Positions 1-9,332 are shown, counted from the first letter of the stretch. The stretch is DNA of 64,000 nt from SVTX01 sp051867975 (GCA_051867975.1 JBJDZM010000002.1:1-64000); one strand, 5' to 3'. Notes: generated from the sequence alone by a model not told the origin. Made by a program: numbers and translations.

Positions 1-331
1 TTTCGTACTCTGTATGTCCGTATTTCGTGCTGTTCTTGTCTATCTCGCTTAACATACAGAATCTCTCCGTGACCGTATTATCGCCTGATTTGTCGGCTGA
101 CGATGTCTGTCCCGATAAAGTTCCCGATACTATCTTATATTCAACCTTCTTTGATTCCCCCGAATCGCTGAACATGAGCATGACTATAACGACCGCTACT
201 AAAATAAGTACCAGCGCTATATAGACGATAATTGCGGGTCCTGATGTAAGCAATGATATAAATGTATTGTCTTGGGCAGCCACTGTATCTCCTATCGCCT
301 GATTGACGAGCGAGTGGATATTGTTAAACAT
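1..331 (-). CDS. Membrane protein of unknown function, C-terminus cut by window edge
   Basis: A reading frame opens with ATG at 329-331 and stays open to the left edge, so the gene is partial. AAGGAG lies about 8 bases before the ATG. The visible 110 residues start MFNNIHSLVNQAIGD, contain one strongly hydrophobic helix at about residues 30-55 (IIVYIALVLILVAVVIVML), then a polar Ser/Asp-rich stretch, which suggests a single-pass protein with a cytoplasmic or extracellular tail. It is the last visible gene of the minus-strand operon that starts at 7158, 54 bases after the pseudo-GH3 gene. No family is recognised. Confidence 0.75.
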   Translation of the reverse strand, partial: MFNNIHSLVNQAIGDTVAAQDNTFISLLTSGPAIIVYIALVLILVAVVIVMLMFSDSGESKKVEYKIVSGTLSGQTSSADKSGDNTVTERFCMLSEIDKNSTKYGHTEYE

Positions 332-385
332 TGTGTATAACTCCTTAGGTTACATAAAAGTATCTCTATTGTGATGTGCGAGAAA

Positions 386-3300
386 TTACTCCTCCGTTTC
401 AACAGCTTCCTCTGTATTTACGGATTCTTCGGGTTCAACAGTTTCTTCTGTTTCAACAGACTCTTCTGCTTCGACAGACTCTTCTGTCTCGGCGCTTTCT
501 TCTGTTTCCGAGTTGTCTTCTGTCTCGGTGACTTTGTCTATCCAATCAGGTCTTTCACCTTCAGCTTCCCCTGCTGTCTCTGCAAGACCTGCAGTCTGCT
601 CTGCGGTAATTCTCTCGGCTTTGGCTCTTTCAGCAGCTATTTTGTCCGCCTCAGCCTTCTCTGCGGCGAGACGATCTTCCTCCAACCTGCGTGCTTTTTC
701 CTCTGCTCTCGCGGATGCAAGCTCACATTCATAAATGAGTTCCTTGCACGCATTTGCGCGTTCTTCTCCGAGAATCACCTCGATGGTATCGGATAGGTTG
801 CGGTCATCCGGAGCGAGCCTGTTTTTGAGTGCAGATACCATTGCAGGAACGAGCTTTGCGGCTATCGCTTCGTCAATCGCAGCATCACGGTCTCCGCCGC
901 ACGCCATAAATACATGTGCGTACCTTTCAAGGCAGAGCCACATCTTGTTTCCAATCTTGAATTGGGTGTGGGTGGAAACGTACTCTTCAATATGGTCAAT
1001 CTTCTTCCAGGTGTCCTCGTCAATGACGAATTTTGCCGATGACTTTTCAACAAGATAATCAAGCTGATAAAAACTGAACGGATGAACATAAGAGTGTGAA
1101 TCCGACGGCTCACATGGCAAAATTTCAATAGAACCGACTGTCGCGATCTCGGCAACGTAGTCGGGGAGCTTGTCTGCACTCTCACCCTCTGCAAGATTCA
1201 AAACAAACCATACATTGGGCGGTAGGTAAACTGTTGTCTCCACATGTCTGTCGTCAACTACCGGGACATAGCATGCGCCGAGAGGATTCTTCGCGTAATT
1301 AACGAAGGGATTAAAATACATAGACAGATTCTCGGCTACAACACCTGTCATTGCTGCAATGTGAATGTGCTGAGGAACCTTTACGGCGGCTTCTATTGCA
1401 TAACCGAATTGAGTTTGAGTTTTTGTTCCGTTACTGTCCGATCCGAACAGAACGTGACTGCTGTCGATGTATGTATCGTCGACTTTATCAATAAACGGAG
1501 ATGTTTCAAGGTAGTTTGAAAGCACAAGGATCAACTTCTCAAAGTCCTCTTGTACCATTGGGTTCAAAACCAACAAACGCGATGCCGAAAGTGATGCAAA
1601 AATCCTTCTGGACGCATCAAGTGATATTTTAACGCCTCTCTCATAAGCGAAGGTCTCAAAATCATGCGCCGCAAGCTCAAACGATTGTTCCTTGTCGATG
1701 TATGCAAAATTGGTGGTGTCTGTATCGGCTATGCGAATATCCGCCTGATGAGCAACATTTTCCGAGAGGATATCAAACTCGTCTGCAAACATTTTGTTCG
1801 CAGAATACGTGGAGATCTGCTCTGCTTCGTTGAAGTTCTCCTGATTGAGCTTGTCAATATTGTTTTTTTCCTCGGCATCTATACGCGAACGGCGAATTGC
1901 CTCGACAATAAAGAATACTATTCCCAAGCCCGCCAAAAGGATCGAGAACCAATCGAGGAATCCCGTATTGAAGCCCTCAAAGAAACAGTACATTTTTAAG
2001 ATAAGCGCCATACACAGAGCAAGTGCCCCGGCGGCGAGATTAAATATAGACCTTTTCATGGTTGGAATTGCAGCCTCCAGTTTAAAATTGTCTTTTGAGA
2101 TATTGGATATTGAATGTATATAATCGCTTAAATATTCATGGTCATTTAAGATATCCCCGTCAAAACACGTTATCTGACCTTGAAGTCTTATATCTTGAAT
2201 CGATGCGCCGACATATACGGTATAATCTCCGAATTCTTTTGCGTAAACATCCTTTGTTGAGTCATACACCTCGGGGATCTCAAACGTAAGCGTGACTTCC
2301 TTTTTCTCTTTCGGTCCTAAGTGAACTTTTGCAAACGCGCAAAGCTCTCTTTTAGCTCTTATCACGCCGGGATCGTTTTTTCCGATGTATACCTGTACGA
2401 TTTCATTTCCGGCACGGTTTCCGCGGTTCTTTACCGTAAAGCTTGCCGAATTTTCTGTCAATTTCAGATCGGCGTAGTCAAATTTAGTATATCCGAGACC
2501 GTGACCGAAAGGAAATTCCTTGCCTTCTCCTGCCGTGTCATAGTAACGGTAGCCTATAAACGAAGCTGTTTTTATGCCGTCACGTTCGCGGCAGGTCTTA
2601 TACTTTATGTATTCTCTGTCCGTGTTTGTATATACCGTCGATGCGAGCTTTCCGCAAGGATTGAAGTCACCCGATATAAGCATTGCCAAGGCGCTAGCGG
2701 AATCGGCAAGATCTATCGGAAGTTGCATTATGGCGGCGCAATTGTCGGTCAGCACGATATCAACACATGCCTCGGGAGGCGTTATCGCCACTATTTTGTG
2801 CCTGAGTGCCGAAAGCTTGCTCAAAAGCTCCTGCTGGTTTGCGGGGATGGAGATCGTTTTTGTCTTGTAAGATGACTTTTCCCGTTTCTCACCGAGCCCG
2901 AGAAACAGAAGAACAACATCTGCCTCGCGCGCAAGATTTATCGCCGCCAAAATAAGTTCCGAGCTTCTGTCGCATTCTATATCATATCCGCGGCTGAATC
3001 CGATAAACTTATTGCCCTTTGACTCGATATATGTCTTTAACTCTTCGATAAATCCCGAATTTTTCTCGTGAACTATATCACCTATCGCACATACCCTCAA
3101 ATGACCGCCAAGCGGAAGCAATGAGTGTGAGTTCTTAAGCAACACTGCGGATTCAAGCACCGCGCGCAGACAAATTTCACTGTCACATGAATTGCCGACC
3201 GCTACGCCATCCGATTTTTGTTTGATTGCAAACAAAAAATCGAGCATGACGTCAACCGTCTCGTCGAGTGTCTCAGGCGAGATTGCCTTTCCGAGAAGCA

Positions 3301-4078
3301 CCTCGTCATTAAGGTTTTCGACGGTCGAGGTTCCGTGTTCAATATTACTCTGAAGTTTCTTATAGTTGTTAAGTGCGGTTTCGAGCGTCGGCGAAGAGCC
3401 GTTGATAAGGGATGCGCGGTGCTGAAGGTACGGAACGGTTTTTTCTGCCGGAGATTTATTGTACACGGCGTGTTTCCCTCGGCAGATTTCTCCGCTTTCA
3501 ATCTGCTTTAAAAGTGAGAAGTTCACCTCGCTGTACTCTCCGTCCGAAATGTCTTTTTCGGGAATAACCGCAATACTTTCGGTCTTATCGGCGATATTTG
3601 AAAAGGGGCGGACAATGAATTCCCGAAGGAATCTCTTGTCGGGGGATCTGTCCAAAAACTCGACCTCGTCTTTCTTGATTCCGAATCCGTCAATTCCGCA
3701 AGCGACTTTCTCATTATCTGCCGCGTCAACATATGCTTTTGAGACAGACATCGCAAGCATCGGGTCTTCGGAGAGTGCCGTACGGTATGGATTTATCTTT
3801 GCCATGGGACGGGGGATCTCAACGAAATTTACCCCATTCTGCTTTGCCCTTGCCGCAGATAGTCCTGCGACTTTTGAGATAAGCGGAATATTCCATGTAT
3901 TTACCATCGCTGCGGGGGATGGAAGATCGTCATAGCAGAAGTCCTCTATATCTCCCACGCTGAGCTTCGGGATGCCAAGCTCATTTTGAAGCTCGTCCGG
4001 CAGGTTTCCAATATCGGTCAGCAAGGTTATCTTGTCCCGCTCTGATAATTGGCTGATTATGTCATTATGTTTAAGCAT
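386..4078 (-). CDS. Degenerate GH3-like / AAA-like membrane fusion protein
   Basis: About 1230 residues. The start at 4078 is chosen because GGAG lies 6 bases before it; a longer frame to 4135 lacks a site. Residues 1-300 follow the glycoside hydrolase 3 N-domain pattern in outline (TWN near 55-65, SEDPML, LREFIVRPF), but the SDW-type nucleophile region is not there. Residues 305-535 match the GH3 C-domain (ESAVLLKN...LLPL, NPCGKLASTVY, FPFGHGLGYTKF), and 546-626 a fibronectin-III-like domain. Two hydrophobic helices lie near 675-725. Residues 800-1000 resemble a McrB-type AAA module: a strand RLLVLN followed by PMVQED where GxxGxGKT is expected, and LPPNVWFVLN at the usual sensor position. 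The tail is coiled-coil-like (Glu/Ala/Lys) and ends in TEESVETEE-type acidic repeats. There is no signal peptide. Most likely a catalytically inactive scaffold or sensor; this is inference. Confidence 0.8.
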   Translation of the reverse strand: MLKHNDIISQLSERDKITLLTDIGNLPDELQNELGIPKLSVGDIEDFCYDDLPSPAAMVNTWNIPLISKVAGLSAARAKQNGVNFVEIPRPMAKINPYRTALSEDPMLAMSVSKAYVDAADNEKVACGIDGFGIKKDEVEFLDRSPDKRFLREFIVRPFSNIADKTESIAVIPEKDISDGEYSEVNFSLLKQIESGEICRGKHAVYNKSPAEKTVPYLQHRASLINGSSPTLETALNNYKKLQSNIEHGTSTVENLNDEVLLGKAISPETLDETVDVMLDFLFAIKQKSDGVAVGNSCDSEICLRAVLESAVLLKNSHSLLPLGGHLRVCAIGDIVHEKNSGFIEELKTYIESKGNKFIGFSRGYDIECDRSSELILAAINLAREADVVLLFLGLGEKREKSSYKTKTISIPANQQELLSKLSALRHKIVAITPPEACVDIVLTDNCAAIMQLPIDLADSASALAMLISGDFNPCGKLASTVYTNTDREYIKYKTCRERDGIKTASFIGYRYYDTAGEGKEFPFGHGLGYTKFDYADLKLTENSASFTVKNRGNRAGNEIVQVYIGKNDPGVIRAKRELCAFAKVHLGPKEKKEVTLTFEIPEVYDSTKDVYAKEFGDYTVYVGASIQDIRLQGQITCFDGDILNDHEYLSDYIHSISNISKDNFKLEAAIPTMKRSIFNLAAGALALCMALILKMYCFFEGFNTGFLDWFSILLAGLGIVFFIVEAIRRSRIDAEEKNNIDKLNQENFNEAEQISTYSANKMFADEFDILSENVAHQADIRIADTDTTNFAYIDKEQSFELAAHDFETFAYERGVKISLDASRRIFASLSASRLLVLNPMVQEDFEKLILVLSNYLETSPFIDKVDDTYIDSSHVLFGSDSNGTKTQTQFGYAIEAAVKVPQHIHIAAMTGVVAENLSMYFNPFVNYAKNPLGACYVPVVDDRHVETTVYLPPNVWFVLNLAEGESADKLPDYVAEIATVGSIEILPCEPSDSHSYVHPFSFYQLDYLVEKSSAKFVIDEDTWKKIDHIEEYVSTHTQFKIGNKMWLCLERYAHVFMACGGDRDAAIDEAIAAKLVPAMVSALKNRLAPDDRNLSDTIEVILGEERANACKELIYECELASARAEEKARRLEEDRLAAEKAEADKIAAERAKAERITAEQTAGLAETAGEAEGERPDWIDKVTETEDNSETEESAETEESVEAEESVETEETVEPEESVNTEEAVETEE

Positions 4079-4192
4079 ATTTATCTCCATGCCGCCATTG
4101 GCGGCGCAAATATTGTCGGTGTTTTGCCTTGGCAAAAAACTAATTTAAAAACGCATACTTATCTGCATGAAATCGGCAGACACAGCGCCTTA

Positions 4193-4843
4193 TTATATGA
4201 TTTGCTTGTAAATGCCCGGCTCTCTGTCTTCGTAGAGAGAGTAGTCTGTCTCAGCCTCTTGTTCAAGCTTTTCTCTCTCATCAAGAATTGCATCAATATA
4301 CGTGTATAATACATATGCAACGTTCAAAGCAAGCATCAATATGAGCATCACGGTTGCGAGAAAAATCGAAAGACGCGGTCTTTCAAAGCTTCTTCTTGTT
4401 ACAGAGAAGGCTTTGTGTATCGATTTTTTTGCGGGAGTGCCTGAGATCAGAGCTTGCGGCGGAAGGTCAACGCGAACGGCAACTCTGCCGCCGCAAACCG
4501 TGTAGATGTAGTTTTCCGAACGTACAGAGGTAAAAACGACCTTAAAGTCACTGCAGTACTCACTTACTACGATTCCATTGTCGTACGCATAGCTTTGCCC
4601 CGGTCTGATATCAAGCTTTGAGCAGTTTATCTCAATGTGGCCGAGATCCTCGCCTGAGGAGTTTATTTGTATCAATGTAAATGACATTGAATTAACGACG
4701 TAATCCGCATAATTTGTAAAGCGTAAAAACAAGCATTTTTTTCCTTGGCTGCGAGTGAATATGTAGTCTTTTACGGCTATAAAATCGTCAATTTGGGAGT
4801 AACCGTAATTGCCCTTTGAAATGATTTGATTTTCCTGTGTCAT
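4193..4843 (-). CDS. Hypothetical single-pass membrane protein
   Basis: 216 residues, not recognised. The first 130 residues are polar and beta-rich (FLRFTNYADYVVNSMSFTLI, a pattern seen in small DUF-type beta domains), followed by a basic linker and one membrane helix at about 158-182 (LSIFLATVMLILMLALNVAYVLY), then an acidic C-tail. GGAGG lies 5 bases before the ATG, and the start overlaps the stop of the preceding gene by four bases (ATGA), showing translational coupling. Its position next to the pseudo-GH3 gene suggests a partner in the same membrane assembly; that is inference from context only. Confidence 0.75.
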   Translation of the reverse strand: MTQENQIISKGNYGYSQIDDFIAVKDYIFTRSQGKKCLFLRFTNYADYVVNSMSFTLIQINSSGEDLGHIEINCSKLDIRPGQSYAYDNGIVVSEYCSDFKVVFTSVRSENYIYTVCGGRVAVRVDLPPQALISGTPAKKSIHKAFSVTRRSFERPRLSIFLATVMLILMLALNVAYVLYTYIDAILDEREKLEQEAETDYSLYEDREPGIYKQII

Positions 4844-5595
4844 TTTATCCTCCGCACAGATTTCTTTGAAATCCTTTTAGAGTTGATGTGGGATTTTATG
4901 CTTGATTCACCGTGAATGTAAAGAGCACACATAACAAAAGCATAAATTGCACCCAAACCTGCACCTATGATAAACGGTACAAAATTGTTTGGCTGTCTGT
5001 ATAAGAACGGCAGATTAACAAGTGAATCCCAAAGTATCATCGTTGCGTTTTTTATCACCAATGAAATTATGGCACTCAATATGGCAGAGCATGCGATGTA
5101 TGTAAATACGCTTGCTTTAGAGAAGATTACCTTGTCTCTGTCCTTTATCATGATGCCGTTTACCTCTTTAAGAATAAGGTTCACATATGATGTCTTCGAG
5201 GGGAGAATGACGGCTTTGGTATATCCCGCATCGGTTATCATCTCCTCGACATCGATGATATCAAGTATTTTTTCATTTGCATCTATCGGAATTACGGTGT
5301 ATCTTACGCTTGTAACTCGGGTATTGAGCTTGCACTTGATAAATTTATCTCCGCTGTTCTCGGACAAAATATACTGTTGAAGATATTTTCTTATTTTTAT
5401 TTGCGGCTCATATACTATCGCGCGGCCATTGTCGTATGTATATTTTTTTATTCCTCTGCTTCGCGGTTCGGCGTTTGCCTTGCTCGGACGCAGAAATATT
5501 TTGGGAAACGCACACGCTGACACAAAGATAAACAGCAGTATGCCGGATATTGCTATCAATGCAAGCGACAGATAACGTATAATGTCAATAATCAT
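4840..5595 (-). CDS. Hypothetical membrane protein with three predicted helices
   Basis: 251 residues, family not recognised. A membrane helix at 8-30 (LSLALIAISGILLFIFVSACAF) is followed by about 120 polar residues with alternating beta pattern, then two hydrophobic segments near 165-185 and 205-235 (FIIGAGLGAIYAFVMCALYI) and a basic C-terminus. GGAG sits 5 bases before the ATG. The gene overlaps the next by four bases. The polar middle part resembles in style the soluble part of the neighbour encoded at 4193-4843 (both discuss short beta strands between hydrophobic positions), so the two may be paralogous subunits, but I cannot establish homology by eye. Confidence 0.72.
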   Translation of the reverse strand: MIIDIIRYLSLALIAISGILLFIFVSACAFPKIFLRPSKANAEPRSRGIKKYTYDNGRAIVYEPQIKIRKYLQQYILSENSGDKFIKCKLNTRVTSVRYTVIPIDANEKILDIIDVEEMITDAGYTKAVILPSKTSYVNLILKEVNGIMIKDRDKVIFSKASVFTYIACSAILSAIISLVIKNATMILWDSLVNLPFLYRQPNNFVPFIIGAGLGAIYAFVMCALYIHGESSIKSHINSKRISKKSVRRIK

Positions 5596-5637
5596 GTTTT
5601 CTCCTATGATCGTTTATTTCGAAAGCATAAAGCGGAT

Positions 5638-7158
5638 TTAGTTTCTTGTGTTGTATCTGCTTATCAGCTCGCTTATATCCTGCGCGGTCACTTCTCCCGA
5701 TTCGGATGAATTGAGTTCATTCAAAAGTTCTTGTGCCACCGCCTCGGCAACCGAATCGGGGACGTCGATGTTATATTCGGATATGTATTTTTGTGCATAT
5801 GTTGTCATCACCGCGACTTTTTCCTCATTTGACCCATAGCCTCGGCTGTTTACCGTTTTAATGGCACTTGCAATGTTTGTCATAAGCGCATTGTAGTTTT
5901 CAATTCCTATTGTTTCAATCGAAATACTGTCTGCGATTGCCGACATGGCTATTGAAGAAACGTTTATTCCGCTCATGTACGGGTTTGCGGCAAGGACTGC
6001 GTTGACCTTTTCGATTATTCTTGATTCATCGACAAATGCAACAAGCTCGGAATAATTTGAGACATCAACATCTGTGATGTCACTTTCAAGAATAATTGCG
6101 TAAAGACTTATCAGCGTGTTCAAATTCATATTTATACTCTTCTCATCGGTTTGCGTGCATGCCGTCAGCACCCGGTCAATAGCACCGTCAACCACCGGGT
6201 GCACGTGCGGTTTTGAGAGCCCCATGAATATCTTGCCCTCAAGCCAAGCGTTTGAACATGTAGACAGAACATCCGCGGCAAAATAATGAACTATCTCCAC
6301 ATCCTGTATGTGGTCACCGAGCGCATAAAGTGCATCAACATCTTCCTTACCGAGAGTCCCGTTGTTTTGGATTGACTGAGATAAAGATGAAAAATCGTCC
6401 ATAATAAGCTTTGCTGCATCAAGCTCATTTGAGATATATACCCTGTCATTGTTTACATCTGCACAAGCGCTTGCATGGTACAATTGCTTGCCGCCAAACT
6501 GATAGAAGGTGTTTCCGACAACATCTTTCGTAATGCTATCCGAATTCTTTATTAAATCCGAGATACGTTCGTCCCCTATGGCGTATTTCGACAATATGCC
6601 GGGCGATGATGCCTCTGCAATGTTGGCGATCTTTACGGCGGTTTCGACGGTTCCCATAAGCGGAGATATCGCAAGCATGCATATCATGAATGAACTGAGT
6701 CCTCCGATGACGCCTGATATAACCTTTTCGTATTTTCTGTACCATGATTCCTTTTCTTTTGCGTATCCGGGATCACTGCTGTTTTTCTTGATTATCGTTC
6801 TGCATGCTAAATTTATGACCATGCGACATAGTCTCCTGAATACGAAGAACATAATAACGAACAACAGCGTATTGAGCAATGCCGTGCATGCTATGATCAA
6901 AACCGTACCGATGGACGGTAACTGTTTTGTCATGGAAATATAAGTCGGATTGTTTTCCGCAATCGCCGAGAAAACAGCGGTCACTATCGTTCCGGAGATT
7001 GCAGGTGAGATAACGATTGACAGTATTATGCTTATGATGCTTGAGCCGAAAGCCAAGAGCGATTTGTTGAGTCCCCTGTTGATATATCGGTATATTTCAA
7101 TCGCAGTAATTGCTATGAAAAATATAATCAGTCCAATTGACAGCAATGAAAATGACAT
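5638..7158 (-). CDS. CvpA-like polytopic membrane protein
   Basis: 506 residues. The start at 7158 is preferred because AAAGGA lies 7 bases upstream; an in-frame ATG at 7197 has no site. Four hydrophobic segments occupy the first 190 residues, including a stretch with a CvpA-like look (YRYINRGLNKSLLAFGSSIISIILSIVIS), after which about 310 soluble, helix-rich residues follow. CvpA proteins are about 160-200 residues, so the long C-terminal part is an addition. It is the first gene of the operon running to position 1 and follows a good sigma-A promoter. Function unknown; a membrane-organising role would fit the neighbours. Confidence 0.65.
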   Translation of the reverse strand: MSFSLLSIGLIIFFIAITAIEIYRYINRGLNKSLLAFGSSIISIILSIVISPAISGTIVTAVFSAIAENNPTYISMTKQLPSIGTVLIIACTALLNTLLFVIMFFVFRRLCRMVINLACRTIIKKNSSDPGYAKEKESWYRKYEKVISGVIGGLSSFMICMLAISPLMGTVETAVKIANIAEASSPGILSKYAIGDERISDLIKNSDSITKDVVGNTFYQFGGKQLYHASACADVNNDRVYISNELDAAKLIMDDFSSLSQSIQNNGTLGKEDVDALYALGDHIQDVEIVHYFAADVLSTCSNAWLEGKIFMGLSKPHVHPVVDGAIDRVLTACTQTDEKSINMNLNTLISLYAIILESDITDVDVSNYSELVAFVDESRIIEKVNAVLAANPYMSGINVSSIAMSAIADSISIETIGIENYNALMTNIASAIKTVNSRGYGSNEEKVAVMTTYAQKYISEYNIDVPDSVAEAVAQELLNELNSSESGEVTAQDISELISRYNTRN

Positions 7159-7236
7159 GACTGCGTCCTTTCTCATTTTTAAAAGGTTTTTACACATATG
7201 ATCTGCATCTGTGTACCATTAATTACATTTAATTAT

Positions 7237-7265
7237 ATTCTACCACTTTGTCACGAGGATTTCAA
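7237..7265 (-). promoter_or_regulatory. Sigma-A promoter of the CvpA-like/pseudo-GH3 operon
   Basis: On the minus strand TTGAAA (7265-7260) and TAGAAT (7242-7237) are separated by 17 bases. The first start codon is about 80 bases downstream. Confidence 0.65.
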
Positions 7266-7365
7266 TTGTTTTTGGTAATTATGTGCTTGTTTTGTAAATA
7301 TTTGGAACAATGCACAACAAAATATATAAAAAATTGTATGAAAACACAAGTTATAAATAAAAATT

Positions 7366-7416
7366 CGGTGTTTATGGCAGTGTACGCAAACACACTGCAA
7401 AAACACCGGGTTTTTT
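7366..7416 (+). terminator. Large terminator-like hairpin between divergent promoters
   Basis: CGGTGTTT (7366-7373) pairs with AAACACCG (7401-7408), and inside it GCAGTGT (7377-7383) pairs with ACACTGC (7392-7398). Six T residues follow at 7411-7416. No plus-strand gene ends before it, so it may insulate the two divergent operons or end an unannotated short transcript. Confidence 0.6.
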
Positions 7417-7446
7417 ATAAATGTCATCTTTTTTGCCGATAATTTA

Positions 7447-7475
7447 TTGAAAAATTAATAATTTGGTGGTAAAAT
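7447..7475 (+). promoter_or_regulatory. Sigma-A promoter of the CPBP protease gene
   Basis: TTGAAA (7447-7452) and TAAAAT (7470-7475) with a 17-base spacer; the start codon at 7502 follows after a strong AAGGAGAG site. Confidence 0.75.
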
Positions 7476-7501
7476 AGTGTCATAACAGAAAGGAGAGTCC
7501 C

Positions 7502-8515
7502 ATGTTTTACTCAATTCCTCAAACAAAGATGCTTTCAGCAGCACAAAACAGCCTCTCGCCGTCCTCAAAGCCGAGAAGCATTTTCATGGAAATTTTAATT
7601 TTTTTGCTCGTCACGATGATAATATCCGTACCGCAGAGCATGATTACATCGGTAGTAATGTCGGTGATGATGTTTTTTGACGGGGAATATATGGCGGTCA
7701 TGGAGTCTATGATAAACAGCGGCGTTATCGACTATAATGCGATAACCGAGCTGACTCTTGATTTTATGAACCGTATTCCTTCGGAGATATACATTATCAT
7801 TCTTGCTTCGTCGGGACTTATGATAGTCGGCGGAATCATCTACTGCGTATGTATTGAAAAGCGTTCGCTTTTCTCAATGGGCTTTAATAAGCGCGCATTT
7901 TTGCCCGAATATCTCATCGGAGCGGCAGTCGGCGCCGTGATGATATCACTCCCTGCGCTCGTCAGTGTTTTGACGGGTGCGGCAACGCTTACGTTTAATG
8001 CGAATGTAAATCCCTTGATAATTATTCTTTTCTTCTTGGCATTTGTTCTTCAGGCGATGGGAGAAGAAGTGCTTTTCAGAGGATATCTTCTCAACACACT
8101 CTCGCGCAGGACTCATGTCTGGGTTGCAATAATTTTGAGTTCTCTCATGTTCGCATTAATGCATTTATCAAACGCCAACTTCGGAATAATTCCCTTCATC
8201 AATATCACGCTCTTCGGCATCTTCGCGGCGGTGTATATGCTCAAACGCGGAAGCATATGGGGAGTTGCCGCAATTCATACCGTCTGGAACTTCATGCAGG
8301 GCAATATCTTCGGCTTTAGTGTGAGCGGAAATCCTAAGCTTAACAGCGTTTTTGATGCAACGCTCGGAGAAGTCGGCTCGATTTTGAGCGGCGGAGAATT
8401 CGGACTTGAAGGCGGACTCGGAGCTACGGTAGTATTGCTTATCGCGCTCGTTGTTGTGCTTGCCATGCCCGCAAAGGAGAGCGAGCTCGACCTGCCCGAG
8501 ACCGAGCAACCTTGA
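7502..8515 (+). CDS. CPBP (CAAX/Abi) family intramembrane metalloprotease
   Basis: 337 residues with about eight membrane helices. The family's glutamate motif is present as GEEVLFRGYLLN (near 180-192), followed by the second motif MHLSNANFG (near 220) and the third, HTVWNF (near 259), which together supply the Glu/His metal site of the Rce1/CPBP fold. Members cleave peptides inside the membrane; in bacteria they serve in peptide maturation, immunity or regulation, and the substrate here is unknown. AAGGAG lies 7 bases before the ATG and a sigma-A promoter precedes it. It is monocistronic, ending at a bidirectional terminator. The C-tail is Glu/Leu-rich. Confidence 0.92.
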   Translation: MFYSIPQTKMLSAAQNSLSPSSKPRSIFMEILIFLLVTMIISVPQSMITSVVMSVMMFFDGEYMAVMESMINSGVIDYNAITELTLDFMNRIPSEIYIIILASSGLMIVGGIIYCVCIEKRSLFSMGFNKRAFLPEYLIGAAVGAVMISLPALVSVLTGAATLTFNANVNPLIIILFFLAFVLQAMGEEVLFRGYLLNTLSRRTHVWVAIILSSLMFALMHLSNANFGIIPFINITLFGIFAAVYMLKRGSIWGVAAIHTVWNFMQGNIFGFSVSGNPKLNSVFDATLGEVGSILSGGEFGLEGGLGATVVLLIALVVVLAMPAKESELDLPETEQP

Positions 8516-8596
8516 TATCAACGCCTCTCATCCCCGAGAAAGGCGGTCAGAATCGCTTATGGATACCCCATGAAAAGTCCTTGAAAAGAAAACAAA

Positions 8597-8630
8597 GGCT
8601 GCCGCGCTATTGCGCGACAGCCCCCTTTTT
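8597..8630. terminator. Bidirectional terminator between CPBP and SASP genes
   Basis: GGCTGCCGCGC / GCGCGACAGCC stem with a TATT loop. CCCTTTTT follows on the plus strand and TTTGTTTTCTTTTC on the minus strand, so it can serve both convergent genes. Confidence 0.8.
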
Positions 8631-8639
8631 AAATTCAAA

Positions 8640-8831
8640 TTACTTTACAGAACCTGCACCGAGCGAATTCTCGTAAGATTCGATCATCTTCTTAACCATC
8701 TGACCGCCAATGCTGCCTGCCTGACGAGATGTGAGGTCACCGTTGTAACCCTGGTTGAGATTTACTCCAACTTCGCTTGCTGCCTGCATCTTGAACTGCT
8801 CAAGAGCCTTCTTAGCATTCTTGTTTGCCAT
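8640..8831 (-). CDS. Small acid-soluble spore protein, alpha/beta type
   Basis: 63 residues, the usual size. It carries the family hallmarks: FKMQAASEVGV, the GYNGDLTSRQAGSIGG block and MVKKMIESYE. These proteins coat and protect DNA in the dormant spore (A-form-like binding) and are degraded by the GPR protease at germination; the SEVGV segment corresponds to the GPR cleavage region (E-[FIV]-G). AAGGAG lies 6 bases before the ATG. A forespore sigma-G promoter is expected, but I could not pick one confidently in the 200 bases upstream. Confidence 0.95.
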   Translation of the reverse strand: MANKNAKKALEQFKMQAASEVGVNLNQGYNGDLTSRQAGSIGGQMVKKMIESYENSLGAGSVK

Positions 8832-9110
8832 AATTGTTCTCCTTGAAGTCCGTACACATAAACGGAAATATCTGTCCGTCCCATGCGACGGCTGTTTTTC
8901 ATAAAATAATATCTATATTGAATCGAGCCTGCAACGCGGACATTTTGTAAGATAAAACACATGCCGCGCTGCAGAATTATCATTATCCTGCTCGCTTCGC
9001 CTGCGCTTTTTCTTTGTCTGAATTGCATCTCTGCTATTATTCTGCCGCGATGCTTTTTTTATATGTATGGAAAAATGAGGAAGAATTTTTATGACAATTT
9101 TTTTGTTGTT

Positions 9111-9332
9111 TTAATGCTTTGATGAACCCTCAACCTCCGGATACGGGACGAAGTCGTTTTTTACAACCTCACGAAAATATTTGTTCATCTCCGCCTTGCA
9201 GTCATCGGGTATCACGATTTTGTTTCTCAAATCTTCAACTGAATCATTATCAATCGTTCTTGCCAAAAACTCAATTATCAGTTGTTGAAAGATCTCCCGA
9301 TCTGTTTCAATGTCTGTTTGCTTCTTTTTCAT
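9111..9332 (-). CDS. Small hypothetical charged protein
   Basis: 73 residues starting MKKKQTDIETDREIF. The start at 9332 has AAAGGAG 7 bases upstream and is preferred over an upstream in-frame ATG at 9410, which overlaps the promoter. The sequence is predicted mostly helical and acidic, without membrane segments or known motifs. It is divergently arranged with the XRE regulator at 9498, so the regulator may control it; that is inference from position. Confidence 0.65.
   Translation of the reverse strand: MKKKQTDIETDREIFQQLIIEFLARTIDNDSVEDLRNKIVIPDDCKAEMNKYFREVVKNDFVPYPEVEGSSKH

Noticed and set aside
371..796. Long plus-strand frame opposite the acidic tail of the pseudo-GH3 gene
   Set aside because: It mirrors repeated Glu/Thr codons of the minus-strand gene, has no ribosome-binding site and no protein-like pattern.
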